A stretch of 64,000 nt of DNA from a candidate division WOR-3 bacterium (GCA_016934535.1 JAFGSQ010000019.1:1-64000), one strand, 5' to 3'. Shown: positions 25,407 through 34,375, counted from the stretch's first letter. Made by a program: numbers and translations. Notes: generated from the letters alone by a model not told the origin.

Positions 25407-26737
25407 TGTCCCGACGATGTCAGATTGAACAGAACGCCCAGCAAAAAGAACGACATCAACATCGAAGACCCTCCGTAGCTTATAAAAGGAAGAGGGATAC
25501 CTACAATTGGCAGAGAACCGAGAGTCATCCCGACGTTCACTGTAATCTGAAAAGCGAAAAGACTGCTTATTCCTATTATCACCAGATGCTGACTCATTGC
25601 TTTGGTTTTGTACGCGAGAGTGATGGTTCTGACCAAAAACAGAAAATACAAGATCAGCAGAAAAACAGATCCGACGAAACCGCTCTTTTTTGCTATTACA
25701 GGAAAAATAAAATCCGTGTGTTGTTCCGGAAGAAAAGACAATTCCCTTTTTTCAAGATGCAGGATACCCTCTCCCCATATTCTTCCGGATCCTATGGCCA
25801 TCTTCGATTGAAGTATATGCCATCCGGCTCCGGTTGGGTCTTCGTTGGGATCAATAAATGTCATTATCCTTTTTCTCTGATACTCTTTCAGAGTTCCATT
25901 CCATATGAGAGGAGCCGAAATCATCATGACAATATTCACAGTCAGCACAATGAAGACAACAGACCATTTTATCCTGAAAATAACAAAAGTCGCAATCAGA
26001 ACTGTGTACAAAGCCGCTATCAGCGCGGTATTGAGAACGGAATAGGAGTTTATAACAAGAAGAATAGCCAGAATAACGGACACAAACGGCGAAATCAGGT
26101 AAACAATCGCCGTCAAACTTACACCGGAAAAGTACAACATTGTAAGAAAAATAAAAATGTAAATCACCGAAGTCCCAAGGTCCGGTTCCGCCATTACAAT
26201 CAAAAAAGGCAGGAATGTTATGAGGAATGCTTCAAAAATTATCAGGGGATCGTTTGATTTGCGCCTTGTCGCTGCGGGAAGTTTGTAAAACTTGTCTTTT
26301 TTTGAATGTTTCCATTTCAAAAAATTTCTTTTGACCGCGTCATAAAAACTGTATCTTTCTGAAAGATACCTTGCCAAAGCAAAAATCAGACCCAGCTTGG
26401 CTATGTCCGACGGCTGAGCTTTAAAAAGTCTGAAATCTACCCACCTGTTCGCCTGTCCCGCGCCCAAACCCGGAATGAGGGGAAAAAGAAGAAAAAGGAC
26501 AGTCAGAGCGTAGAATATGTATGAATACGACATGACAAAAGACATTTTAAGATTCAACGAAATCAAGAACATCACGACAATCGACACGGCTATCCAAATT
26601 ATCTGTTTGAGTAAAAATGAAGGCCCCGCCCACAAAGTAGCCTGATTCAGAGCGAACAATCCGAACAGTATTATCAGGGCTGTTACTGTTATCAGCGCGG
26701 CGTCGGGCGCGTTTTTTTCTTTTACTTTATAATCCAT
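25403..26737 (-). CDS. rodA: Rod-shape SEDS peptidoglycan glycosyltransferase
   Basis: RodA polymerises glycan strands during side-wall growth, paired with a class B PBP. The 444-residue product has about ten membrane helices and SEDS signatures WVDFRLFKAQPSDIAKLGLI, MAEPDLGTS, GAGWHILQSKMAIGSG and PFISYGGSS. The ATG at 26737 is preferred over one at 26794 that would extend far into miaA. It leaves an 11-bp overlap. RodA is favoured over FtsW by the absence of any neighbouring mur cluster and by the HLEKRELSFLPEQHTDFIF block. Confidence 0.94.
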   Translation of the reverse strand: MDYKVKEKNAPDAALITVTALIILFGLFALNQATLWAGPSFLLKQIIWIAVSIVVMFLISLNLKMSFVMSYSYIFYALTVLFLLFPLIPGLGAGQANRWVDFRLFKAQPSDIAKLGLIFALARYLSERYSFYDAVKRNFLKWKHSKKDKFYKLPAATRRKSNDPLIIFEAFLITFLPFLIVMAEPDLGTSVIYIFIFLTMLYFSGVSLTAIVYLISPFVSVILAILLVINSYSVLNTALIAALYTVLIATFVIFRIKWSVVFIVLTVNIVMMISAPLIWNGTLKEYQRKRIMTFIDPNEDPTGAGWHILQSKMAIGSGRIWGEGILHLEKRELSFLPEQHTDFIFPVIAKKSGFVGSVFLLILYFLFLVRTITLAYKTKAMSQHLVIIGISSLFAFQITVNVGMTLGSLPIVGIPLPFISYGGSSMLMSFFLLGVLFNLTSSGQ

Positions 26738-27644
26738 TGTCTTTCCAGTGTTCCATTGCTCTTTCAGCCGATTCAGAAACGCTAATATTATCACAATCTA
26801 TCCAAAACACGTCCTTAATTTTTTTCAGCCACACAATCTGTTTTCTCGCGTACTGCCAGGTGAGGGTAGATATCTTTTTGAGAGTTGTCCCAAAATCGGC
26901 GACTCCTTCATAATATTCGAGGGCTTCCCTGTAACCTATTGAATTCATCGGCCAGGTTTCGATTCCGTGTCTATCCCTCAGAAGAGCGGCTTCTTCAGGC
27001 AAGCCTCCTTCAATCATTCTTCGGGCTCTTTTTTCTATTCTTTCCCTGAGTTTTCCGGCCGTCATTGTCAATCCGACATACTGAGCACTAAAAGTATTTT
27101 CCTTTTTTTTTTCTTTCCAAAGCGTCCTCATCGGTTTGCCTGTCTGATAATAGATTTCGAGCGCTCTAATTATTCTAACGGCGTCATTCTTATGTATTGA
27201 CATAGCAGATTCACGGTCGAACCGACCGAGTTCGGTCCAAAGTTTTTCAAGTCCCTCTTTTTTTATCCTTTCTTTCAGTTGTTTTCTCAGTTCGACGTCG
27301 ACAGGCGGAGCGTCAAACAGGCCTTCGAAAAGGGCTCTCAGATAAAGACCGCTTCCGCCTTCGGCAAGGGGATTCCCTTTTTTAAAAGTTAAAATTTCAA
27401 ATGCCCGTCCGGCAAACTCTTTCGCCGAAAAAATTTCGCTGGGCTCGCATACGGCGACCATTTCGTAGGAAAATTCTTTTATTTCTTTCTCTCCGGGAGA
27501 AGCGCTTCCTATTGTCAGCCCTTTGTATATCTTTCTCGAATCGGCGCTGATTATGTAATCGGCAAAACCCCTTTTCACAGCAGTCTCGGCGACTTCAGTT
27601 TTCCCGACAGCAGTCGGGCCGACAATCACCGGTACGATTTTCAT
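26727..27644 (-). CDS. miaA: tRNA dimethylallyltransferase
   Basis: MiaA adds dimethylallyl to A37 of tRNAs reading UNN codons. The 305-residue product begins MKIVPVIVGPTAVGKTEVAE (P-loop) and has ISADSRKIYKGLTIGSA, the catalytic region GSGLYLRAL and the C-terminal QYARKQIVWLKK. The ATG at 27644 overlaps the mutL stop by 4 bp. A longer frame inside mutL is rejected. Coupling of mutL and miaA is widespread. Confidence 0.97.
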   Translation of the reverse strand: MKIVPVIVGPTAVGKTEVAETAVKRGFADYIISADSRKIYKGLTIGSASPGEKEIKEFSYEMVAVCEPSEIFSAKEFAGRAFEILTFKKGNPLAEGGSGLYLRALFEGLFDAPPVDVELRKQLKERIKKEGLEKLWTELGRFDRESAMSIHKNDAVRIIRALEIYYQTGKPMRTLWKEKKKENTFSAQYVGLTMTAGKLRERIEKRARRMIEGGLPEEAALLRDRHGIETWPMNSIGYREALEYYEGVADFGTTLKKISTLTWQYARKQIVWLKKIKDVFWIDCDNISVSESAERAMEHWKDNGL

Positions 27645-29335
27645 TTTGTCCTTCCGAATCTTTTTTCCAATTCCCTCGTAGTTATTCGTACAATAGTCGG
27701 CCTTCCGTGCGGACAAACGTGCGGACAACGGCAAAGAAACAATTTCCCGATCAGGCTCTCTATTTCAGACGGCTGAAGCCTGTCTCCAGCACGAATGGAA
27801 GCCTTGCAAGCTATCGCCCGGGCTGTCTTTTCTGCGGTGTCGTTTTTCCCGTTCTGAGAAAGTATGTCCTTTACAAGAGAAGAAATTTCCCGGGGTGAAT
27901 TGTTTTCTATACCGGACGGGACTCCTTCCACTGAAACAGCATGACTTAACAGTTTGACGCGGAATCCGGCTGAATACAGCATGTCCCCTTTTGTTTTTTC
28001 GAACTTGTCCCAGAGTTCATCGTTTAAATTCACTATTACGGGGAACAAAAGATTCTGAACTGTCAGATCTTTGTTGAAAAGGATTTCCTCGTACAGAATT
28101 CTCTCGGCGGCGGCGTGCTGATCTATCAGCATTATGCCTCCTTTAGTCTCTGCAATTATGTACGTGTCATGTATCTGGAAAAAAGCCGCGCCTGAGATTG
28201 CTATTTTTTCCGGATTATAAAATACTGTTTCCGGTTCCTTAAGAATTTCGAAAATCTCACTTTCGCCGGTATTTATTATGGCTGTTTCCTGAGTTTTTTC
28301 ACTTGCAGGAGAGTCGTAGGAATCATTGAACGCTGTTTTTGACGATTTATAAATCCGGGCGGGAGATATAGCGTTTGAAACTGCTCTTTTTATTTCTCTG
28401 AAAACAAATCCCGGATCACTGAATTTCACATTCTCTTTTGAAGGATGGACGTTGACATCAACAAGGGAAGGATCTATTTCAACGAAAACTGCAAACAAAG
28501 GAAGTCTGTCAAAAACCAGAGGTCCGTACCCGATCCTCACAGCGGCGCTGAGGCTTTTGTCTGTCACCGCCCTTTTGTTGACGAATAACGGACTGAACGG
28601 CTTTTTCGAAGCGATCGAGGGTTCTCCGAGAATTCCGTGAACCCTGAGATCGGGCAGTGCATGTTCAAACGGGACGAAATGATCGCGCAGGTCGCCTGAA
28701 AAGAAAGCGCAGTATCTTTCGATGATGTCGTCCTCAGGGGAAACGGATAAAGGCTTTTTCCCTTCGTCGTTCCACAAAAAACTGACACCGGGATTGGAAA
28801 GACAGAGGCAGGCAAACGCTTTTTTCGCCCGAAGAGCTTCTCCTGAAGCCGTTTTAAGAAATTTCCTTCTGGCCGGGACGTTAAAAAAAATGTCCTGAAC
28901 TTTGACAGACGTCCCCTTCCGGAATACAGAAGGAAATGTCTCCGTTATTTTTCCTCCTTCGGCGGTCAGGGTGAAGCCTGACAAACCTTGTACGGAACTG
29001 GTCAGTTCGAACCTTGAGACCGAGCAAATTGAAGCGAGAGCTTCACCCCTGAAGCCGTACGATTCGAGCTCGAAAAGGCAATCAAAACTGTCTATCTTGC
29101 TCGTCGCATATCTGGTCACGGCGAGTTCCATGTCTTCGGGAAGTATTCCGTCTCCGTCGTCTTTTACCAGTATCTTTCCTAATCCGCCGTTTTCGAGAAA
29201 AACTTCAATTTTTAAAGCGCCTGAGTCTATGGAATTTTCCACGAGTTCTTTGACGACCGAATGAACTCCGCCAAGAACTTCTCCGGCGGCTATCTTCGAG
29301 ACGAGATAACCGTCGAGTTTCTTTATATTTCCCAT
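27641..29335 (-). CDS. mutL: DNA mismatch repair protein MutL (endonuclease-type)
   Basis: MutL links mismatch recognition to excision. The 564-residue product has the GHKL ATPase motifs ELVENSIDSGA, DDGDGI and GFRGEALASI. The C-terminal dimerisation domain carries the metal-binding endonuclease motif DQHAAAERILYEE, ACKASIRAGD and CPHGRPT. This marks the nicking MutL of bacteria without MutH. No mutS is in the window. It lies 6 bp after the small TPR gene. Confidence 0.97.
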   Translation of the reverse strand: MGNIKKLDGYLVSKIAAGEVLGGVHSVVKELVENSIDSGALKIEVFLENGGLGKILVKDDGDGILPEDMELAVTRYATSKIDSFDCLFELESYGFRGEALASICSVSRFELTSSVQGLSGFTLTAEGGKITETFPSVFRKGTSVKVQDIFFNVPARRKFLKTASGEALRAKKAFACLCLSNPGVSFLWNDEGKKPLSVSPEDDIIERYCAFFSGDLRDHFVPFEHALPDLRVHGILGEPSIASKKPFSPLFVNKRAVTDKSLSAAVRIGYGPLVFDRLPLFAVFVEIDPSLVDVNVHPSKENVKFSDPGFVFREIKRAVSNAISPARIYKSSKTAFNDSYDSPASEKTQETAIINTGESEIFEILKEPETVFYNPEKIAISGAAFFQIHDTYIIAETKGGIMLIDQHAAAERILYEEILFNKDLTVQNLLFPVIVNLNDELWDKFEKTKGDMLYSAGFRVKLLSHAVSVEGVPSGIENNSPREISSLVKDILSQNGKNDTAEKTARAIACKASIRAGDRLQPSEIESLIGKLFLCRCPHVCPHGRPTIVRITTRELEKRFGRTK

Positions 29336-29341
29336 TTCAGA

Positions 29342-29803
29342 TCAAATCGCTTCTACGTCTCCGATTTGTTCTCTTACATGTTTTTTGTATTCTTCATCCT
29401 GTGATATTTCAAGGATCTTGTTGAGAAGAGCGAGAGCGTCGTCTTTCTGATTTCTTTCCGCGTAAAGGGTTGCCAGATTCCTCATGGCATGAATATTCCT
29501 CGGATCCAGTTCAACAGCCGTCTGATAGGCGATTTCCGCTCTTTCAAACCAAATCTCGCTGTCAGTACTTTCTTCCCAGAGTTCTTCGAAGGTCAGGTCC
29601 TTGAGATATACCATTCCGTAAAGGACTCCGAGGTTGTAATGAGCTTCCGACGAACCGTTTTCCCCGGCTCTTTTGAAAAGTTCTTCCGCTTCCTTGTACC
29701 TGTTCTCTTCTGTTAAAAGCAGACCCAGGTTTATCATTGCGTCAGTATCTCCGGGATTCTTTCCCAATCTTTCTTCGAGTCCTCTTATCTCTTCAGACGG
29801 CAT
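29342..29803 (-). CDS. Small TPR-repeat protein
   Basis: A 153-residue cytoplasmic-looking protein with no signal peptide and about three TPR units (DAMINLGLLLTEENRYKEA, IHAMRNLATLYAERNQK). GGAGAAAAA precedes the ATG. It heads the mutL operon. Partner unknown. Confidence 0.85.
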   Translation of the reverse strand: MPSEEIRGLEERLGKNPGDTDAMINLGLLLTEENRYKEAEELFKRAGENGSSEAHYNLGVLYGMVYLKDLTFEELWEESTDSEIWFERAEIAYQTAVELDPRNIHAMRNLATLYAERNQKDDALALLNKILEISQDEEYKKHVREQIGDVEAI

Positions 29804-29869
29804 TTTTTCTCCTTTTTTTTATGTCTAAAACCGCTTGTCCTTTCAAATTAATATTCTATATTATATGGG

Positions 29870-29898
29870 CTGACGGAATTTTGCTCAAGATGTATAAT
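29870..29898 (+). promoter_or_regulatory. Promoter of the PHP/radical SAM pair
   Basis: CTGACG (29870-29875), 17 bp, TATAAT (29893-29898), with a predicted start near 29905, about 46 nt before the start codon. It lies in the divergent gap to the mutL operon. Confidence 0.6.
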
Positions 29899-29950
29899 TT
29901 CAATCTCTAAAAAAGCGGCTCTTTGGAACTATTCGAAACAAAGGATTTTG

Positions 29951-30607
29951 ATGAACGCAAAAATAAAGGTTGAAACTCACCTTCACACGGAAGTTTCAAA
30001 AGACGGAAAAATAAGATTGAAGGACATTGTCCGCGCGATAGAATCCGGTATAATAGATAAAGTTATCGTAACGGACCACGACGAGACTTCAAACGCGCTG
30101 TTTTTCGCCGGAAAATTCCCTGAGAACATCTTCCCCGGCGAAGAGGTCATGACACTGTCGGGTGAACTCCTTCTCTTATTCGTCAAAGAAAAAATACCCG
30201 GAGGACTTAGCCTGTCAAAGACACTGGAAATTGCTAAAGAACAGGGATGCTTCATAACTATACCTCATCCTTTTGACAGGTTCAGGAACTCGAGAATAAA
30301 AGACGCCATAGAAGAGGCCTCTCAGGCGGCGGACGCTATAGAAATATTCAATTCAAGATGTCTGCTGGCCTCCGACAATGAAAAAGCCCGGATTTACGCC
30401 CTCGGAAAAGGTTTTTTTTTCACCGCGGGCAGTGATGCTCACGTCCCCTCGGAGATTGGCACGAGCGGCCTTTTGATGCCTGACTTCAAGGACTCAGTTT
30501 CATTCAGGGAATCCCTGAAACGTGCGGAAGTTTTCGGCAAACTCAGCCCTTTTTTGGTGCACGCGCTTTCCACATGCGAAAAATGGCGAAAAAAAACCCG
30601 TTCCTGA
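29951..30607 (+). CDS. PHP-domain metal-dependent phosphoesterase
   Basis: A 218-residue protein with PHP motifs: ETHLHTE at the N-terminus, VTDHDE at about 40, TIPHPFDR at about 110 and TAGSDAH near the end. It probably binds two or three metals and hydrolyses a phosphoester; the substrate is unknown. The ATG at 29951 has AAAGGA 7 nt upstream; a TTG one codon earlier is possible. Its last 34 bp overlap the radical SAM gene, so the two are probably translated together. Confidence 0.85.
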   Translation: MNAKIKVETHLHTEVSKDGKIRLKDIVRAIESGIIDKVIVTDHDETSNALFFAGKFPENIFPGEEVMTLSGELLLLFVKEKIPGGLSLSKTLEIAKEQGCFITIPHPFDRFRNSRIKDAIEEASQAADAIEIFNSRCLLASDNEKARIYALGKGFFFTAGSDAHVPSEIGTSGLLMPDFKDSVSFRESLKRAEVFGKLSPFLVHALSTCEKWRKKTRS

Positions 30608-31836
30608 AATCCGCAGTCAACGTCGGTATGATATGTCCTGGCGGGAACGCCGCGACTTTTTCCTCTCTCAGCCTTCACTACATGAAACAGGAACTGGCCG
30701 AAGAACCGGGCGTTTTCGCCGATTTCCTGTCAGAAGAAAAGGGCGTGCTAAAAGGTTTCGAAAGCGGTTTTGATCTAGGTAAATTTGACGTTTTAGCCGT
30801 CACTGCCAGCTGGCCGGGAGATTTTTTCAGCCTCAGGAAAATCCTCGACGCGACTCCTCCTGAAAAACGCAGATTCAGGATACTGTGCGGCGGGCCAGGC
30901 GTATTGACGGCGCCTCATTCGTTTCTCGGAATATGCGACGCAGTATTTTTCGGCGATGCGGACTATATTTTTACAGACATCGTCGGAGACTTTTTGGCTG
31001 AAAAAACCGAAATGCCGTGGCTTATATTCGCCGGAGAAAAAAGAGCGCCGAAAATAAGGTTCAGCAAAATTGGAACAGGCAAAATGACACTGCCGGGAAA
31101 TTCTTCAAGTTTCGGCGAGACCGGACTCGTCGAAATTTCCAGAGGGTGTCCATTTTCTTGCAGGTTCTGCTGGCTCAGCGGCGTGAGGAAAAATTTTCAA
31201 CCCAGAGACACAGGAGAGATTCTCCGCGACGTGGAGAGTTTCCCTAAAGGAAAAATAGGCCTCGTCAGCGCGGCGTTTTTGAGCCACCCCGATATAACAA
31301 AAATCATTTCTGTTTGTCCTTCCGTCTCTCCACCCTCGTGCAGAGTAGATCTTGTCACTCCCGAAATATTATCGCTCCTCGCTGAAAAAAATGTCAGAGC
31401 GCTAACACTCGCACCCGAGACCTGTTCGGAAAAGCTTTCAATTCAAATCGGCAAACCTTTCGACAAGAGAAAATTCTTTGAAACGGTCAAATTCGCCGGA
31501 TTGAAAGGAATAAGGAAAATAAAGCTTTACATGATGACTGGTCTTCCCGGAGCGTCCCAGGACGACGCAAAAGAGACAGTTGAAACTCTTTTTGAACTGG
31601 CGGCTCTGACTAAAATCAGAATTGAAGCTTCCTTCAGCCAATTCATACCGATGCCTTTTTCTGAATTCAATTCTATGCCCCTCGCCGAGGGGCAATGTTA
31701 TTCAGACGAGATCAATACACTAAAAGACGGGCTTAAAAAATGCAGAATTGCTACGAGGTTTTCATCTGACAAAACACAGAAAAAAATTTTCGATCTTATA
31801 ATAAACAGTCAAAAGTATGTGACATGGTCAAATTAG
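30574..31836 (+). CDS. Radical SAM protein with N-terminal cobalamin-binding-like region
   Basis: A 420-residue protein. Residues about 10-140 resemble the B12-binding Rossmann-like domain of class B radical SAM enzymes (FDVLAVTASWPGDFFSLRKI; LCGGPGV), though without the histidine-containing DxHxxG loop. The iron-sulphur site CX3CX2C is at C192, C196 and C199 (RGCPFSCRFCW), followed by the TIM-barrel part with LAPETCSEKL and MMTGLPG. It resembles YgiQ/MiaB-like proteins of unknown substrate. ATG 30574 overlaps the PHP gene; ATG 30583 is an alternative. Confidence 0.88.
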   Translation: MRKMAKKNPFLKSAVNVGMICPGGNAATFSSLSLHYMKQELAEEPGVFADFLSEEKGVLKGFESGFDLGKFDVLAVTASWPGDFFSLRKILDATPPEKRRFRILCGGPGVLTAPHSFLGICDAVFFGDADYIFTDIVGDFLAEKTEMPWLIFAGEKRAPKIRFSKIGTGKMTLPGNSSSFGETGLVEISRGCPFSCRFCWLSGVRKNFQPRDTGEILRDVESFPKGKIGLVSAAFLSHPDITKIISVCPSVSPPSCRVDLVTPEILSLLAEKNVRALTLAPETCSEKLSIQIGKPFDKRKFFETVKFAGLKGIRKIKLYMMTGLPGASQDDAKETVETLFELAALTKIRIEASFSQFIPMPFSEFNSMPLAEGQCYSDEINTLKDGLKKCRIATRFSSDKTQKKIFDLIINSQKYVTWSN

Positions 31837-31880
31837 ATATTGATCTTTTCAATTTATTCGCATGGATAAGTTATATCGTG

Positions 31881-31909
31881 TTGATTTATGACAGCTTTAA
31901 TATTATAAT
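31881..31909 (+). promoter_or_regulatory. Promoter of the secreted-protein gene
   Basis: TTGATT (31881-31886), exactly 17 bp, TATAAT (31904-31909). The start near 31916 gives a leader of about 42 nt ending in AGGAGGTGCT before the start codon. Confidence 0.7.
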
Positions 31910-31957
31910 CTATTATTAACCTTGTGCAATGTTGTACAACAAATAACAGGAGGTGCT

Positions 31958-33553
31958 ATGATGAGAATGTTTTTAGTGCTGTCTCTGGCACTGCTGACGC
32001 TCGCCTCGGCTGCTTTTACCGAGAATTTTTCCAGAGCCGGGAATCCCGACCCTGAAATACTTCCCTCTATAACCGGAACCATGTTCAGACAGGGCTCCAG
32101 GGCCGGCGACGTACTTTTCGTCGAGGCTTGCGGTCAGCCAGGTTTCGGCCCGGCTACAAAACCCGACCCGAGATGGACGATGTATCTCGACTCGACTCTC
32201 GGTCCCGGCAACTACGACTGGTACGGACCGATAAACGACACCGGCGACGGCCCGACGGTCGACACGATGCTTATGTACGATCTGGTCATCTGGAACACTT
32301 ACGATTGGTGGTGGACAAGTCCGACTTATCCGTCTACGACCTCTCTCAACAACATGGCGTTGTACATGGATCAGGGCGGAAAGGTCTGGTTCATAGGCCA
32401 GGACGCGCACTGGAGCACGGGCACAGGTATGAACGCCTGGCTGCTTTCATATTTTGAAGTCCAGAGCGTCACAGACGATGTCATAAACGGCGTCTCTCCA
32501 ATAACCTGCACCGGCGAAAATTTCCTCACCGGATTCAGCTACTCGAACGCTTCCGATTTTGCTTCGAACGATTTTTACTCCGACGGCCTGACTATGACCG
32601 CCAACGGACAAACCGTTACAGCGTCTTCCGGCTATCACATCAACTCCCTGGCCAACGACTCTAATGCAGCATACTGGACTAACGACCTGAGAACAATATC
32701 TCCAAACTCCACACCGATAGCCATAGTAGATACAATGCTGGATTACCTTTTGGGCACCGGCACAGGTCCCGACTACTGTGACACCATCACTTACTGGAAC
32801 TGGGGAGACATTGAAAACGGAATAAACTACGGAGATCCGCCGGAATGGATGGCGATGGCGATCAAACTGACCCAGACAGAACTCTCTCCCTACACCGGAA
32901 GATACATCCGCAATGTGTGGTTCCAGCTCAGAACGGGCACCAACCCTGCCGCTGACGCCAGGGTAATCGTCTTGGGCGATACTGCTGTGGGCGACACACT
33001 CGCAGTAGTTCCTTTCACGGTTACCGGAGATTCCGGATGGTATTACATATCTCTCGGAGATGATTCCGTTCTTATCAACCCGACTGACACTCTCTGGATA
33101 ATGGTCGGATTCACTTATGCTTCCGGAAATTATCCCTTCCCCTGCAACGCCGGATCTCTTATAGCTCAGAAGAGCGATTGGGCCTGGACAAACTCCGGAG
33201 GATGGGAATATCTCAGCGCTTACGGTCTCAACTACGGTTGGTGCATAGTCGCGACGACGTGCGCCGCCAACTCCGTCGAAGAAGAGATAATCGGTTCGCC
33301 GATATATCCTTTTGACGTCAGAGCAGTGACACCCATAGGAAGAAAGACTGCGATAAGCTTCTCGAGTCCTTTCATGGTCGGCGTCAATGTCAACGTATTT
33401 GACGTCACCGGAAGAATCGTCGAGAACCTCTTCTCGGGATCAATTCAGGGACAGAGGACTTTTGAGTTCACTTCAGACGTTCCGGGGACCTATTTCTATC
33501 AGGTCAACGCTTCGGGTGTAAACTACACGGGTAAACTGACGATCATAGACTGA
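31958..33553 (+). CDS. Secreted protein with Rossmann-like domain and C-terminal sorting tail
   Basis: A 531-residue exported protein with its own promoter and terminator. The signal peptide is MFLVLSLALLTLASA. Residues about 45-180 look like a flavodoxin/ThuA-like domain (VLFVEACGQ, YDLVIWNTYDWW, MDQGGKVWFIGQD). A beta-rich middle follows (about 260-450), with GRYIRNVWFQLRTG and TDTLWIMVGFTY. The last 75 residues form a sorting-type Ig fold (VNVFDVTGRIVENL, then GTYFYQVNASG, then GKLTIID). Such tails direct substrates to the type IX secretion system in Bacteroidota. AGGAGG lies 4 nt before this ATG and 7 nt before a second ATG at 31961. Enzymatic function unknown. Confidence 0.82.
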   Translation: MMRMFLVLSLALLTLASAAFTENFSRAGNPDPEILPSITGTMFRQGSRAGDVLFVEACGQPGFGPATKPDPRWTMYLDSTLGPGNYDWYGPINDTGDGPTVDTMLMYDLVIWNTYDWWWTSPTYPSTTSLNNMALYMDQGGKVWFIGQDAHWSTGTGMNAWLLSYFEVQSVTDDVINGVSPITCTGENFLTGFSYSNASDFASNDFYSDGLTMTANGQTVTASSGYHINSLANDSNAAYWTNDLRTISPNSTPIAIVDTMLDYLLGTGTGPDYCDTITYWNWGDIENGINYGDPPEWMAMAIKLTQTELSPYTGRYIRNVWFQLRTGTNPAADARVIVLGDTAVGDTLAVVPFTVTGDSGWYYISLGDDSVLINPTDTLWIMVGFTYASGNYPFPCNAGSLIAQKSDWAWTNSGGWEYLSAYGLNYGWCIVATTCAANSVEEEIIGSPIYPFDVRAVTPIGRKTAISFSSPFMVGVNVNVFDVTGRIVENLFSGSIQGQRTFEFTSDVPGTYFYQVNASGVNYTGKLTIID

Positions 33554-33570
33554 GGATCTTTTCCTTATAA

Positions 33571-33600
33571 AGAGGGGGGCCCTGCTCCCCTCTTTTTTTT
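33571..33600 (+). terminator. Rho-independent terminator of the secreted-protein gene
   Basis: GAGGGG pairs with CCCCTC around a GC-rich loop and is followed by eight T residues, 17 bp after the stop codon. Confidence 0.9.
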
Positions 33601-33837
33601 ATTCACTTTGCGGTAGAAGTTATTTTTTTCATACTAGTTTTTAAGATAAAGAAATTTCTACCACGAAGTATAAAATTTTGGGACAAATTTTATATGACAC
33701 TGTTTTATTTCTTCCTGCTTCGTGTAGGAGGATTGCTTGCAATCCTCTTTTCGTGCAGGTGGGAAGCGATGCTTCCCACCCTTCGTGGTTGATATCTCTT
33801 GTTCTTTCTCTTTATATTAAATACAAAATACAATTTT

Positions 33838-33959
33838 TACCACGAAGCAGAGGCATGTTAAATTACATTCAGCATGCCTCTTACACGAAGGTCTGCTTAT
33901 TTGCACAGAGCAAATAAGCAGCCTACACGAAGTATAAAATTTGTGAAACAAATTTTATA
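33838..33959. repeat. 122-bp direct repeat, copy A
   Basis: Copy A holds three hairpins in order. It matches copy B (34113-34234) at all but three positions. Its first stem (AGAGGCATG/CATGCCTCT) is perfect. Confidence 0.92.
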
Positions 33960-34112
33960 TGAAAAAGTTCTTTGGATTAATTTTCTTCACCTTCGTGAAG
34001 ATGGATTGTTTACAATCCATCCTTCGTGAAGCCGCTAATATTCGCGGCCTTCGTGGTGGATATCTCTTTTTGTTTTTATTTCTAAGTTTAATTAAAGAAA
34101 TAAGAGAATTTC

Positions 34113-34234
34113 TACCACGAAGCAGAGACATGTTAAATTACATTCAGCATGCCTCTTACACGAAGGTCTGCTTATTTGCACAGAGCAAATAAGCAGACTA
34201 CACGAAATATAAAATTTGTGAAACAAATTTTATA
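34113..34234. repeat. 122-bp direct repeat, copy B
   Basis: Same three hairpins as copy A. One change breaks a pair in the first stem (AGAGACATG), while another extends the second stem to TCTGC/GCAGA. The third spacer box has changed from CACGAAG to CACGAAA. Confidence 0.92.
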
Positions 34235-34366
34235 AATAAACCTCTTTCTGCTTTCTTTCCTTTGTGTTCCAATTTTTGTTTGCAAAAATTGTATCCGCGG
34301 TTATATTCTTTTTCTTAAACTTCATAATGAAATCCCAAGTTGTGATTTCAGCCGACGAAAGTTTTA

Positions 34367-34375
34367 TGTTATAAT
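34367..34375 (+). promoter_or_regulatory. Extended -10 promoter of the zinc-ribbon operon
   Basis: TGTTATAAT is an extended -10 (TGnTATAAT) with only a poor -35. The predicted start near 34382 lies about 17 nt before the ATG at 34399. Confidence 0.5.

Larger units (their letters stand above)
33651..34295. repeat. Modular hairpin array with CACGAAG/CTTCGTG spacers
   Basis: This non-coding stretch is a string of perfect or near-perfect inverted repeats, each set off by a 7-bp box. CACGAAG occurs at 33662, 33841, 33884, 33926, 34116 and 34159 (CACGAA at 34201). The complement CTTCGTG occurs at 33718, 33781, 33991, 34022 and 34049 (TTTCGTG at 33749). Hairpins lie at 33669-33694, 33728-33747, 33758-33780, 33849-33881, 33893-33921, 33933-33959, 34000-34021, 34031-34048, 34167-34197, 34208-34234 and 34271-34290. 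Each stem has its own sequence. Larger units open with TTTCTACCACGAAG and close with CTTCGTGGTTGATATCTC, themselves roughly inverted. No credible gene lies inside. Confidence 0.9.

Noticed and set aside
25361-26257. 298-residue open frame on the plus strand opposite rodA
   Set aside because: Composition is that of an antisense shadow (many H, N, Q, R); rodA on the other strand has all family motifs.
33678-34192. Two open frames (33678-33917 and 33959-34192) with the same C-terminal peptide
   Set aside because: They run through the hairpin array; the shared peptide is the translation of the 122-bp duplication. No ribosome site, no sensible composition.
33651-34295. CRISPR array
   Set aside because: The constant element is only 7 bp, occurs in both orientations, and the intervals are palindromes of uneven length instead of unique spacers; no cas gene is nearby.
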